From a bacterium (GTDB lineage: Bacteria; UBA6262), in contig JAQUQP010000081.1 in assembly GCA_028716025.1 (NCBI GenBank), positions 1-8,249 of the forward strand: a stretch of 8,249 nucleotides of DNA, written 5' to 3'. The notes below the pieces were generated by a model, which saw only the letters and a list, made by a program, of their open reading frames with translations, was not told the origin of the DNA and searched no databases. Below are positions 1-6,794 of this stretch, piece after piece. Numbering within the stretch: position 1 is the stretch's first letter; each line of letters begins with the position of its first letter. Position numbers and translations under genes: made by a program.

Positions 1-10
1 TATGATAAGC

Positions 11-15
11 AGGTG
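11..15 (+). promoter_or_regulatory. Ribosome binding site of the PilZ gene
   Basis: AGGTG lies five bases before the ATG at 21 and supports that start. No upstream promoter can be judged because the window begins here. Confidence 0.55.
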
Positions 16-20
16 AATTC

Positions 21-401
21 ATGTCAGTGGAAAAAAGACAATTTTTCAGGTTTGCCACTTGTGTTCCGGTTAAGTTTTTCAATGCTTTTGCTCCGGGGCA
101 GGGCTATTCCGGCATGGTTACCAATATCAGTGCCGGCGGCGCCAGGATATTCCTGAAAGGTGATTGCCAGAATTTGAACTATGTGGTTATGAACATGCAT
201 CTCCCTAACGGAGTGCTGTTGGATCTAGTCAATGCCCGGGTTATTTACAACGGCAAGGAAGGTGATGGCACCCGTTTAGGTGTTATGTTTATGAATATGG
301 ATATAAAAAAGCTCAGCGTCCTGGTTGATTTTTTATCCGATTTGGAACTGCAGGAAAAAAAGACACCAGAACAATCAGGCAATGAAAATCCAACATCCTA
401 A
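21..401 (+). CDS. PilZ-domain protein, probable cyclic-di-GMP sensor
   Basis: This 126-residue protein is essentially a single PilZ domain. The two c-di-GMP binding signatures of the family are visible: an RxxxR element at R6 and R10 in the N-terminal strand, and an N-x-S-x-x-G element at N35, S37 and G40 (the family has D or N first). A typical late strand, RLGVMF at about 85-90, follows, and the last 18 residues are polar and probably disordered. There is no signal peptide or membrane segment, so a cytoplasmic receptor is expected. Stand-alone PilZ proteins switch motility, adhesion or exopolysaccharide machinery on binding the nucleotide; no such partner is visible here. The stop is 15 bases before the thyX ATG, so the two may be cotranscribed without being functionally linked. 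The family call is firm; the target is unknown. Confidence 0.88.
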   Translation: MSVEKRQFFRFATCVPVKFFNAFAPGQGYSGMVTNISAGGARIFLKGDCQNLNYVVMNMHLPNGVLLDLVNARVIYNGKEGDGTRLGVMFMNMDIKKLSVLVDFLSDLELQEKKTPEQSGNENPTS

Positions 402-416
402 GCGACTCCCAATATT

Positions 417-1904
417 ATGAAAATCTTACTTGCTGGTTATAATCTTGATACAGACGTAATAAAAGACCTTACCAAAAGCAATCCCGCCAGAGCTGATATC
501 ACTCCTGAAACTTTGTCTGCCGCCTATGCTCGGATCAGTCGTGATCCCAGGTCCATAGATGAATTGCGGCAGGTAGCCCGCCAGGAAGTGGAAAACGCCC
601 GCAAGTCCAACAAAGCCATTATTTTTAAAATGGGTCACCATTCGGTAGCTGAACACGCAGTGTTCAATTTTGATATTATCGGTGTTTCCCGGCTGGCCCT
701 GGAAGAGATTGAAAAATTCCGGCTCTGTTCTTTTACGGAAAAATCCCAGCGCTATATTACCTTGGAAGATGATTTTATCATACCGGTTGAACTAAAAATG
801 AGCACGCATATCCGGGAGTTCTCGGAAACAGTGCGGCTGCAGTTCAGTTTTTATAAAAAATGCTACGAAGCTCTTAAACAACAGGTCAAGATACAACATC
901 CTCAGGAAGCTGCCGATCCCAAGAAAGAAAACTTGCTGGACGGGTGGGCCAAGGAAGATGCCCGTTATATTACACCGTTGGCCGCTTGCGGTCAGGTAGG
1001 AGAAACACTGAATGCCCGCAACTTGGAGCTGGTTATTCGCCGTTTTGCCAGCCATCCGCTTAAAGAGATCCAGGAGTTGGGCCGTAAAATGTACAACCTG
1101 GTCAGTATGGTGGCGCCTTCCATAATTATTTTTACCGATGTCAACGATTATGACCAAAAAACTTATCCAGCTTTAAAGAATTTAAGCCATGCCATGCTGA
1201 GTTCTCAGCAAATTGTACCGGAAGCCTACCCCGGGGATGTCAACCTGGTAGAATATAGTATGCATGCTGATGATACTTTATTGGCCGCGCTGATACATAC
1301 TACCTCTAGGGTTAATTATCGGCAGTGCCTCCAGGCAGTCAGACTGATGAAACCGGACCAAAAAAAGGATTTCATTAAAACAGCCTGCCAGCATATGCAA
1401 TTTTATGATGCGGCTTTGCGTGAATTTGAGTATCCTTCCTTGACCTATGAATTATTTATTTCGGCCAGCTGTTATGCTCAATTAAAGAGGCACAGAATGG
1501 CGACATTGACAGTACAGGATTATGATCCTGAATTAGGCGTGGTCATACCTGATTCTATTGTTGAAGCAGGTCTGGATAAAGAATTCAAAGAGGTAATCGA
1601 CAGGACCAATCAGGTCTATCGCCGTATATATGCCGACTTTCCGTTAGCCGCTCCGTATATACTTACTAATGCTCATAAACGCCGCGTGCTGATGAAAGTA
1701 AATGCTCGCGAACTGTACCACATTTCCCGGTTAAGGGAAGATGAGCACGCCCAATGGGAGATTAGGAAAAAAACCGCCAAAATGTGCGATCAGGCCAAAC
1801 GCGCTATGCCTATAACAATGACCTTCATTGGCGCTAAAGATATATTCCCTAAAATATTTGAACAAGAATTTGGCCATCCGCCCAAAGTCGTCCTACCTCG
1901 ATAG
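417..1904 (+). CDS. thyX: Tandem-domain flavin-dependent thymidylate synthase (ThyX family)
   Basis: ThyX makes dTMP from dUMP using methylene-tetrahydrofolate, FAD and NADPH. Usual ThyX proteins are about 220-250 residues; this one is 495 and reads as two ThyX-like halves. The N-terminal half has the HxSxxEH element (H74, S76, E79, H80), a ThyX motif at 100-113 that keeps R102, S105, E108, S110, R112 and Y113 but reads KFR instead of RHR, then A182-R183 and N199-A-R201. The C-terminal half has an intact RHR at 358-360 with Q355 before it, but loses the E, S and RY that should follow; it retains N429-A-R431, R440 and an AQWEIR block at 445-450. The two halves therefore seem complementary, as in a fused pseudo-dimer. 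Long ThyX proteins of about this size are known, for example in Chlamydiae. The start at 417 lacks a clear Shine-Dalgarno; the gene follows the PilZ gene by 15 bases. No thyA is seen in the window. Confidence 0.87.
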   Translation: MKILLAGYNLDTDVIKDLTKSNPARADITPETLSAAYARISRDPRSIDELRQVARQEVENARKSNKAIIFKMGHHSVAEHAVFNFDIIGVSRLALEEIEKFRLCSFTEKSQRYITLEDDFIIPVELKMSTHIREFSETVRLQFSFYKKCYEALKQQVKIQHPQEAADPKKENLLDGWAKEDARYITPLAACGQVGETLNARNLELVIRRFASHPLKEIQELGRKMYNLVSMVAPSIIIFTDVNDYDQKTYPALKNLSHAMLSSQQIVPEAYPGDVNLVEYSMHADDTLLAALIHTTSRVNYRQCLQAVRLMKPDQKKDFIKTACQHMQFYDAALREFEYPSLTYELFISASCYAQLKRHRMATLTVQDYDPELGVVIPDSIVEAGLDKEFKEVIDRTNQVYRRIYADFPLAAPYILTNAHKRRVLMKVNARELYHISRLREDEHAQWEIRKKTAKMCDQAKRAMPITMTFIGAKDIFPKIFEQEFGHPPKVVLPR

Positions 1905-1924
1905 CCAACAAAAAGAAAGCACAG

Positions 1925-2022
1925 GTGCTTGGCTTGAATAAAAATGAGCTATTAAAACAACTTTGGAACAGATCAAGCAAGATGAAATAAAGCATATCCA
2001 AATAGCCCAGGAAATGCTTTAA
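1925..2022 (+). pseudogene. Possible frameshifted remnant of a ferritin-like diiron protein
   Basis: The stretch between thyX and the ferritin-like gene is not random in translation. The frame ending at the TAA at 2020-2022 encodes LEQIKQDEIKHIQIAQEML (from 1963), an amphipathic helix with the E-x-x-H pair (E at 1984-1986, H at 1993-1995) typical of diiron ferritin-like proteins. It resembles the QQEIQHI segment of the next gene. Upstream, another frame reads LNKNELLKQ (1934-1960). Adding one base in the CTTTGG run at 1961-1966 joins the two frames into one continuous helix. The fused reading would begin at GTG 1925 or TTG 1934. It may be a decayed paralogue, a small gene broken by a homopolymer sequencing error, or chance. 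Confidence 0.35.
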
Positions 2023-2042
2023 CTATTGAAACAATAATTGGC

Positions 2043-2049
2043 AAGGAGG
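2043..2049 (+). promoter_or_regulatory. Strong ribosome binding site of the ferritin-like gene
   Basis: AAGGAGG, near-perfect complementarity to the 16S rRNA 3' end, sits five bases before the ATG at 2055. It is the strongest Shine-Dalgarno in the window and fixes the start. Confidence 0.8.
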
Positions 2050-2054
2050 CAAAT

Positions 2055-2576
2055 ATGGCCAAGATACCAAGTGCTTTAAAAATAAGCATAGATTTTGAAA
2101 GAAGGGGCGTAGGATTATATATGCAACTTGCTGCCAAGACCAAAAATCCCCTGGCCCGCAGGCTTTATTACGAACTGGCACAACAGGAGATCCAGCATAT
2201 TATTATGTTTGACAATATTTATGAAAATTTAAAACGCGATAATAAATGGCCGCGCTGGACCGTAGAAGAAGGGGAAAAACTGGAATATATCGTGAAGGAA
2301 TATTTCCACGCTGTCAAAAAAGATCCGGCCGTGCGAATAGGTGATAATATCAAGGGTTTGGAGTTGGCTATGGAGATAGAAAAGAAAGGTTATGTCATGT
2401 ATGAGAAATTCCTGGCTAAAGCCACTGATAATAATGAAAAATTATTTTATAAAGAACTACTTAAACAGGAAAGTGCTCATTACGAGGCTCTGGCTAACAT
2501 CCATTTCTATCTAACTCAAACCGGTGATTGGTTTACGGAAGAAGAGGACCAAGTTTGGAACTGGATGAACCAGTAA
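2055..2576 (+). CDS. Stand-alone rubrerythrin/ferritin-like diiron protein
   Basis: The 173-residue protein is almost all helix and has the internal two-fold repeat of the rubrerythrin-type ferritin-like fold. Each half has a single Glu in its first helix (E15 in FERRG, E109 in IEKKG) and an E-x-x-H in its second (E45-x-x-H48 and E139-x-x-H142). These six residues match the carboxylate/histidine diiron site. No CxxC pairs occur, so the rubredoxin domain of classical rubrerythrin is absent and an outside electron donor would be needed. The first half ends in a Trp-rich linker (W65, W68), and the C-terminus is acidic and Trp-rich. Likely roles are peroxide reduction or iron handling in the cytoplasm; the substrate cannot be told from sequence. 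The start is set by a strong Shine-Dalgarno. A possible decayed relative lies just upstream. Confidence 0.85.
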   Translation: MAKIPSALKISIDFERRGVGLYMQLAAKTKNPLARRLYYELAQQEIQHIIMFDNIYENLKRDNKWPRWTVEEGEKLEYIVKEYFHAVKKDPAVRIGDNIKGLELAMEIEKKGYVMYEKFLAKATDNNEKLFYKELLKQESAHYEALANIHFYLTQTGDWFTEEEDQVWNWMNQ

Positions 2577-2580
2577 AAGC

Positions 2581-2612
2581 AGGTATATAGGTATAAAGGT
2601 ATAGAGGTGTAG
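2581..2612 (+). repeat. 8-bp tandem repeat, four units, in the suhB leader
   Basis: Four head-to-tail units fill most of the 42-base gap: AGGTATAT (2581-2588), AGGTATAA (2589-2596), AGGTATAG (2597-2604) and AGGTGTAG (2605-2612). The first seven positions agree except for one A-to-G change in the last unit. That change creates GAGGTG (2604-2609), nine bases before the ATG at 2619, which is the probable Shine-Dalgarno. Confidence 0.85.
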
Positions 2613-2618
2613 AGCGAG

Positions 2619-3431
2619 ATGAACAAATACTTGAAAGAAGCGATCGCGGCGGCACACAAGAGCGGGGAGTTGATCCGCCGGCGTGTCGGTAAAATAAAAA
2701 CAATTAATTATAAAGGTGCCACTGACCTGGTCACTGATGTTGATCGGGCGTCTGAGCAATTAATTAAGCGGTATATGCTCAAGAAATTTCCCAAGCATCT
2801 TTTTTTAGGAGAAGAAAGCGGGGGAGTACGGGAAGGCTGCGGCTACCGCTGGGTAGTAGATCCGATCGATGGCACGACCAATTTTGCTCATGGATTCCCG
2901 TATTTCAGTGTATCAATAGCGCTGGAGATAGATTGCCAGCCGATGGTTGGAGTTGTGTACGATCCAATGCATGATGAGCTTTTTTATGCTACCAAAGGTG
3001 GTGGAGCTTTTCTTAATAAAAAGAAAATAAGAGTTTCTCAGACCAAGGACATGAAAAAATCCCTGCTGTGTACCGGATTTGCCTACGAAATAAAAGATGC
3101 CCGGGATTCCAATGTCGAACATTTTGTTGATTTTCTGATGACTTCCCAGGCGATACGCAGAATGGGTTCCGCGGCTCTGGACTTGTGTTATGTGGCCTGT
3201 GGCCGGTTTGATGGATTCTGGGAGATCGGGCTCAAGCCCTGGGATACGGCGGCAGCTATCCTGATAGTGACTGAGGCTGGCGGTAAGCTCTCCAAGTTTA
3301 ATGGCAGTAAATATTCCCATTATGACCGGGAGATCCTAGCCACCAATAGTTTGCTACATACGCAAATGAGCAAAATACTGGTTCGTCGTTTGAAAGACTT
3401 CCATTGCCGTGTCGTATTTGATAAATATTGA
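2619..3431 (+). CDS. suhB: Inositol-monophosphatase family phosphatase
   Basis: The 270-residue protein has the full metal-site signature of Mg2+-dependent, Li+-sensitive phosphatases: a TDLVTDVD segment (D40, D42), GEES at 64-67 (E65), DPIDGTTNF at 81-89 (D81, D84, T86) and W208-D209 followed by a glycine-rich TEAGG. Length matches bacterial SuhB (about 267). The reaction is hydrolysis of myo-inositol-1-phosphate or a related sugar or nucleotide monophosphate. Family members also act on fructose-1,6-bisphosphate, PAP/CysQ substrates or histidinol phosphate, so the substrate is uncertain; E. coli SuhB additionally joins rRNA antitermination complexes. The protein is cytoplasmic, with no signal sequence. 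It starts nine bases after GAGGTG, which lies inside the tandem repeat, so translation could depend on that repeat. The toxin-antitoxin promoter follows within about ten bases of the stop, and no clear terminator lies between. Confidence 0.85.
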   Translation: MNKYLKEAIAAAHKSGELIRRRVGKIKTINYKGATDLVTDVDRASEQLIKRYMLKKFPKHLFLGEESGGVREGCGYRWVVDPIDGTTNFAHGFPYFSVSIALEIDCQPMVGVVYDPMHDELFYATKGGGAFLNKKKIRVSQTKDMKKSLLCTGFAYEIKDARDSNVEHFVDFLMTSQAIRRMGSAALDLCYVACGRFDGFWEIGLKPWDTAAAILIVTEAGGKLSKFNGSKYSHYDREILATNSLLHTQMSKILVRRLKDFHCRVVFDKY

Positions 3432-3440
3432 TATTTCTTC

Positions 3441-3469
3441 TTGACAAAGCGTACGTTATGTGGTACGCT
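3441..3469 (+). promoter_or_regulatory. Promoter of the toxin-antitoxin operon
   Basis: A consensus -35 TTGACA (3441-3446) is followed after 17 bases by TACGCT (3464-3469), a weak -10 rescued by an extended TG element at 3461-3462 (TG-G-TACGCT). Transcription would start near 3476, giving a very short leader that begins about at the AGGGGG Shine-Dalgarno (3476-3481), five bases before the ATG at 3487. The call is from hexamer match and spacing alone. Confidence 0.65.
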
Positions 3470-3470
3470 T
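3447..3470. promoter_or_regulatory. Operator-like inverted repeat overlapping the promoter
   Basis: AAGCGTAC (3447-3454) and GTACGCTT (3463-3470) are perfect 8-base inverted arms around an 8-base spacer. They fill the space between the -35 and the end of the -10. This is where a YefM/Phd antitoxin or antitoxin-toxin complex would bind to autorepress its operon. Binding by the downstream protein is inferred. Confidence 0.65.
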
Positions 3471-3486
3471 TTCATAGGGGGTAAAA

Positions 3487-3729
3487 ATGACTACTTTAAC
3501 TGCAAGCCAAGCACGGGCAAAACTCTATAAACTACTTGATACTACCGCGTCCTGTCACGAGCCGATCCAGATCACTGGCCGGCGTAATAATGCTGTTTTG
3601 GTCTCGGAAAGCGATTGGCAAGCCATTCAAGAAACCTTATATCTGCTCTCTATCCCAAAAATGAGGGAATCAATCCGCAAAGGACTTAAAGAACCGCTTT
3701 CCAAATGCAGTAAGGAACTGCATTGGTGA
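3487..3729 (+). CDS. yefM: YefM/Phd-family antitoxin
   Basis: The 80-residue protein matches the Phd/YefM antitoxin family. It has an N-terminal TASQARAKLYKLLD DNA-binding and dimerisation segment, the central HEPIQITGRRNNAVLVSESDW block (about 24-44), and a charged C-terminal tail (about 57-80, MRESIRKGLKEPLSKC) of the kind that wraps the toxin. It should neutralise the adjacent RNase toxin and repress the operon through the palindrome over its promoter, with the complex repressing more strongly than antitoxin alone. The gene is preceded by AGGGGG at good spacing. Its stop overlaps the toxin GTG by four bases (GTGA), the usual antitoxin-first translational coupling. The family call is firm from residue pattern and context; activity is untested. 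Confidence 0.9.
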   Translation: MTTLTASQARAKLYKLLDTTASCHEPIQITGRRNNAVLVSESDWQAIQETLYLLSIPKMRESIRKGLKEPLSKCSKELHW

Positions 3730-3989
3730 GTTGGCAAATCGTATATACAAAACAGGCCCAAAAAGATGCTAAAAAGCTTGCTTCAGCCGGTTTGCGTAAT
3801 AAAGCTGAAGTCTTACTTGCAATCCTCAAAACCAATCCCTTTCAGAATCCACCTCCTTTCGAGAAACTGGTAGGGGACTTATCAGGCGCATATTCCAGGC
3901 GTGTTAATATCCAGCACAGAGTTGTATATCAGGTATATAAACAAGAAAAAATAGTTAAAGTGCTTCGTCTATGGACACATTACGAATAA
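3726..3989 (+). CDS. yoeB: YoeB/Txe-family mRNA-cleaving toxin
   Basis: I start the gene at GTG 3726 rather than the TTG one codon earlier. This gives the family-typical MSWQIVYT N-terminus, a four-base GTGA overlap with the antitoxin stop, and TAAGGA (3711-3716) at nine bases. The 87-residue product has the RelE/YoeB fold. Numbered from this start, E46, R65, H85 and Y86 fall at or near the positions of E. coli YoeB catalytic residues E46, R65, H83 and Y84, in the contexts FEKLVGDLSG, NIQHRVVYQV and LWTHYE. No key residue is missing, so it is probably an active ribosome-dependent endoribonuclease when free of antitoxin. It lies 13 bases before polA, so transcripts of the module probably extend into polA. 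Such modules spread horizontally, but no repeats or integrase mark this one as recently acquired. Confidence 0.9.
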   Translation: MSWQIVYTKQAQKDAKKLASAGLRNKAEVLLAILKTNPFQNPPPFEKLVGDLSGAYSRRVNIQHRVVYQVYKQEKIVKVLRLWTHYE

Positions 3990-4002
3990 AAGCGAAGATA
4001 AA

Positions 4003-6663
4003 ATGAAAAAGAAACTTTATATAATAGATGGACATGCTTATATCCACCGCGCTTTCCATGCCCTCCCAATGCTCACCAATTCCCAAGGTTTAGTGATCAA
4101 CGCAGTCTATGGTTTTACCCGTATGCTGCTCAAGATCATCAAACGTGAACAGCCTGACTATTTGGCAGTTTGCTTTGATTCGCCGCATCCGACTTTCCGG
4201 CATAAAGCTTTTGAACAATATAAAGCTACCCGCAAGGAAACACCTGATGAACTCAAAACCCAGATTCCCATGGTCCAGGAAATGGTAGAAGCGTTTAAGA
4301 TCCCGGTTTTCCGGATGCCTGGTTATGAAGCTGATGATCTGATCGCCACTATTGCCCGTCAGGCGGAAAAACAGGATGTGGACGTGGTTGTAGTCAGCGG
4401 AGATAAAGACATATTACAACTGGTAGATGAGCATATCAACGTATTGAGCGAGCCCAAGGGTATACTCTTTGCAGAAAAGGAAGTGCAGGAAAAGTTTGGA
4501 TTTAGCGCAGATAAGATCAAAGACTATTTGGGCTTATGCGGTGATTCGAGCGATAATATACCCGGCGTGCCAGGCATAGGGGAAAAAACTGCTTTGCAGT
4601 TGGTAAAAGAATACGGGACCATTGAAAATATGTATCAAAACCTGGATAAAATGCCGGCTAAAGTGAAAAATAAAATGGAGCAAGGCCGGGAATTGGCTTT
4701 TAAATCAAAAGAGCTGGTGACCCTGATAGAAAATGTTCCGCTTATAATGACTTTGGATGATTTGAAGCCGGTTCCACTGGACCAGGAAAAAGCTATGGCT
4801 TTATTTAATAAATATGAATTTAAATCTTTAAGTATGGAATTGATCGAACAGAGCTCAGAAAAAGACGCGTGTTATGAAGTCATTAATAACCCGGGGGAGA
4901 TGGAAAAGATTGCTTCCCAGATAAGGCAAAAGAAAGAAGTTTCTATTGACTTGGAAACCAATAGCACTGAGCCAATGCTGGCTAAAATAGTCGGGCTGGT
5001 ATTATGTTTTGAAGAAAAAAAGGCGTATTATATACCTGTGGCGCACAGTTATCTTGGTGCTCCACAGCAAGACAAGAAAAAGGTACTGGACTTGCTTAGT
5101 TCTGTAATTGAAGATGAAAAGATCAAGAAATACGGCCAAAACCTTAAATATGACCTACTGGTACTGAAAAATGAGGGATTTGAGCTTAAGGGCATCTCTT
5201 TTGACATTATGATCTCTTCATATTTACTGAATCCATCCAAGCTTAACCATAGCCTAGAAGACATTGCTGCCGAGTATCTGCAATATAAAATGATCCCGAT
5301 CACGGATCTGATCGGTAAAGGGGCTAGACAGATCACTATGGACCAGGTGCTAGTAGAAAGAGTAGGAGAATATGCCTGCGCTCAAGTAGACATGGTCTGG
5401 CGGTTGGAACAAAAACTATCAAACTTGTTGAAAGAGAAGGGATTAGAGAAGCTATTCTATGAAGTAGAGATGCCGGTGATGGAAATCCTGGCTGAAATGG
5501 AATACGCGGGGATACTGGTGGACCTGCCATACTTGAAAGAACTATCCAGGGATATTGATGGCAAGATCAATGTTTTGGAACAAGTGATCTATAAAATAGC
5601 CGGAATGGAATTTAATATCAATTCTCCGCAACAACTTTCTAAAGTGCTTTTTGAGAAACTGGGCTTGCCGATAATAGAAAGGACTAAGACCGGAGCGTCA
5701 ACTAACGAATCAGTCCTGCGCCAACTCCAAAATATGCATGAACTGCCTAAAAGAATAATTGAATATCGCGAACTGGCCAAACTAAAATCCACTTATATTG
5801 ACCCGATACCGGAGATGATCAATCCAAAAACTGGCCGGCTGCATACTTCGTTTAACCAGACTGTGACCAATACCGGGAGATTGTCCTCCAGCGATCCGAA
5901 CTTGCAGAATATTCCGATCCGAACCGAAATAGGACGGTCTATCAGGCGTTCTTTCATTCCCAAAGAGGGATGTGTCTTTGTTTCTGCTGATTATTCGCAG
6001 ATCGACCTGCGGGTATTGGCGCATATGTCCGATGATAAGCACATGAAACAGGCCTTTCTTAACCATGAGGATATCCATAGCCATACGGCATGTGAGATAT
6101 TTGGCCTAAAGCCGGAAGAAGTGGATGATGAAAAACGGCGCATAGCCAAAACAGTTAACTTTGGCTTGTCCTATGGCATGAGCCCGTACGGATTATCCCA
6201 GGCTCTGGGTATTGACGCGGCGACTGCCAAGAATTATATTGATAAATATTTTGCCCGTTTCAGCGGGGTAAAGGAATATATGGAAAAGATCGTGGAAAAA
6301 GCCAGGCATGACGGTTTTGTAACGACTTTGTTGAACCGCCGGAGATACCTGCCGGAAATAAATGCCAAAGACAGGAACATCCGCTCTTTTGCTGAACGGG
6401 TAGCGATCAATATGCCGATCCAGGGGACAGCCGCGGATATTATAAAAATAGCGATGATCAATATAGATAAAAAACTTAAACAGGAAAAACTCCAGTCTAA
6501 AATGCTGCTACAGGTTCATGATGAATTGATATTTGAAGTGCCAAAAGCAGAAGAAAAGCAACTTACTAAGATGATCAAGCAGGAAATGGAATCAGCCCTG
6601 AAATTAGACGTGCCCTTGGAAGCCAATGTCAGCGTAGGGCCGAACTGGAGGGACTTAAATTAG
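4003..6663 (+). CDS. polA: DNA polymerase I
   Basis: This full-length family A polymerase (886 residues; E. coli 928) has three domains. The 5'-nuclease (about 1-285) keeps D9, E109-A-D111-D112, D134, D136 and GDSSDN at 180-185. The 3'-5' exonuclease domain (about 290-480) keeps ExoI D316 and E318 and ExoII N380/D384. At ExoIII, Y457 is followed by A-C-A-Q461-V-D463, so Gln stands where the metal-binding Asp (E. coli D501) is expected. The polymerase domain (about 485-886) has DPNLQNIP at 631-638, catalytic D663 in DYSQIDLR, O-helix R712/K716/F720/Y724, and HDE at 839-841 (D840). D668 replaces the usual steric-gate Glu (E. coli E710). The enzyme fills repair gaps and removes RNA primers. Its ATG is 13 bases after the toxin stop with only a weak Shine-Dalgarno, suggesting cotranscription with the toxin-antitoxin module. 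Confidence 0.96.
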   Translation: MKKKLYIIDGHAYIHRAFHALPMLTNSQGLVINAVYGFTRMLLKIIKREQPDYLAVCFDSPHPTFRHKAFEQYKATRKETPDELKTQIPMVQEMVEAFKIPVFRMPGYEADDLIATIARQAEKQDVDVVVVSGDKDILQLVDEHINVLSEPKGILFAEKEVQEKFGFSADKIKDYLGLCGDSSDNIPGVPGIGEKTALQLVKEYGTIENMYQNLDKMPAKVKNKMEQGRELAFKSKELVTLIENVPLIMTLDDLKPVPLDQEKAMALFNKYEFKSLSMELIEQSSEKDACYEVINNPGEMEKIASQIRQKKEVSIDLETNSTEPMLAKIVGLVLCFEEKKAYYIPVAHSYLGAPQQDKKKVLDLLSSVIEDEKIKKYGQNLKYDLLVLKNEGFELKGISFDIMISSYLLNPSKLNHSLEDIAAEYLQYKMIPITDLIGKGARQITMDQVLVERVGEYACAQVDMVWRLEQKLSNLLKEKGLEKLFYEVEMPVMEILAEMEYAGILVDLPYLKELSRDIDGKINVLEQVIYKIAGMEFNINSPQQLSKVLFEKLGLPIIERTKTGASTNESVLRQLQNMHELPKRIIEYRELAKLKSTYIDPIPEMINPKTGRLHTSFNQTVTNTGRLSSSDPNLQNIPIRTEIGRSIRRSFIPKEGCVFVSADYSQIDLRVLAHMSDDKHMKQAFLNHEDIHSHTACEIFGLKPEEVDDEKRRIAKTVNFGLSYGMSPYGLSQALGIDAATAKNYIDKYFARFSGVKEYMEKIVEKARHDGFVTTLLNRRRYLPEINAKDRNIRSFAERVAINMPIQGTAADIIKIAMINIDKKLKQEKLQSKMLLQVHDELIFEVPKAEEKQLTKMIKQEMESALKLDVPLEANVSVGPNWRDLN

Positions 6664-6675
6664 AGCAAATCCGAC

Positions 6676-6794
6676 ATCCTAATATCTAAATCTTAAACAA
6701 GCACTAAGTACCAAAAGTAGACTAATAAATATATAGGACATTAGGATTTAGAATTTTAAATTATTTAGAATTTAGAAATTAGTGCTTAGAATTT
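6676..6794. repeat. Mosaic A/T-rich palindromic intergenic element
   Basis: The gap after polA is built of short complementary words. ATCCTAAT (6676-6683) pairs with ATTAGGAT (6740-6747), CTAAATC (6686-6692) with GATTTAG (6745-6751), and AAGCACTAA (6699-6707) with TTAGTGCTT (6779-6787). The right half also holds four near-identical direct copies of TTTAGAATTT (6747-6756, 6764-6773, 6771-6780, 6785-6794, each with at most one mismatch). Because the pairings are not cleanly nested, it is a mosaic of recurring words and not a single stem. It may act as a polA 3'-end structure, or be a copy of a dispersed non-autonomous repeat. It has no gene or clear terminator T-tract. Confidence 0.7.

Noticed and set aside
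426..1157. Minus-strand frames opposite thyX
   Set aside because: They lie wholly within a well-conserved gene and show no recognisable protein features.
1963..1991. TTGGAA with AATAAA at 17 bases as a promoter for the ferritin-like gene
   Set aside because: Both hexamers match weakly and A/T-rich DNA gives such pairs by chance; the segment also overlaps the probable coding remnant.
3723..3728. TTG at 3723 as the toxin start
   Set aside because: GTG 3726 restores the family N-terminus MSWQIVYT and gives the usual four-base overlap with the antitoxin stop; TTG adds only one residue.
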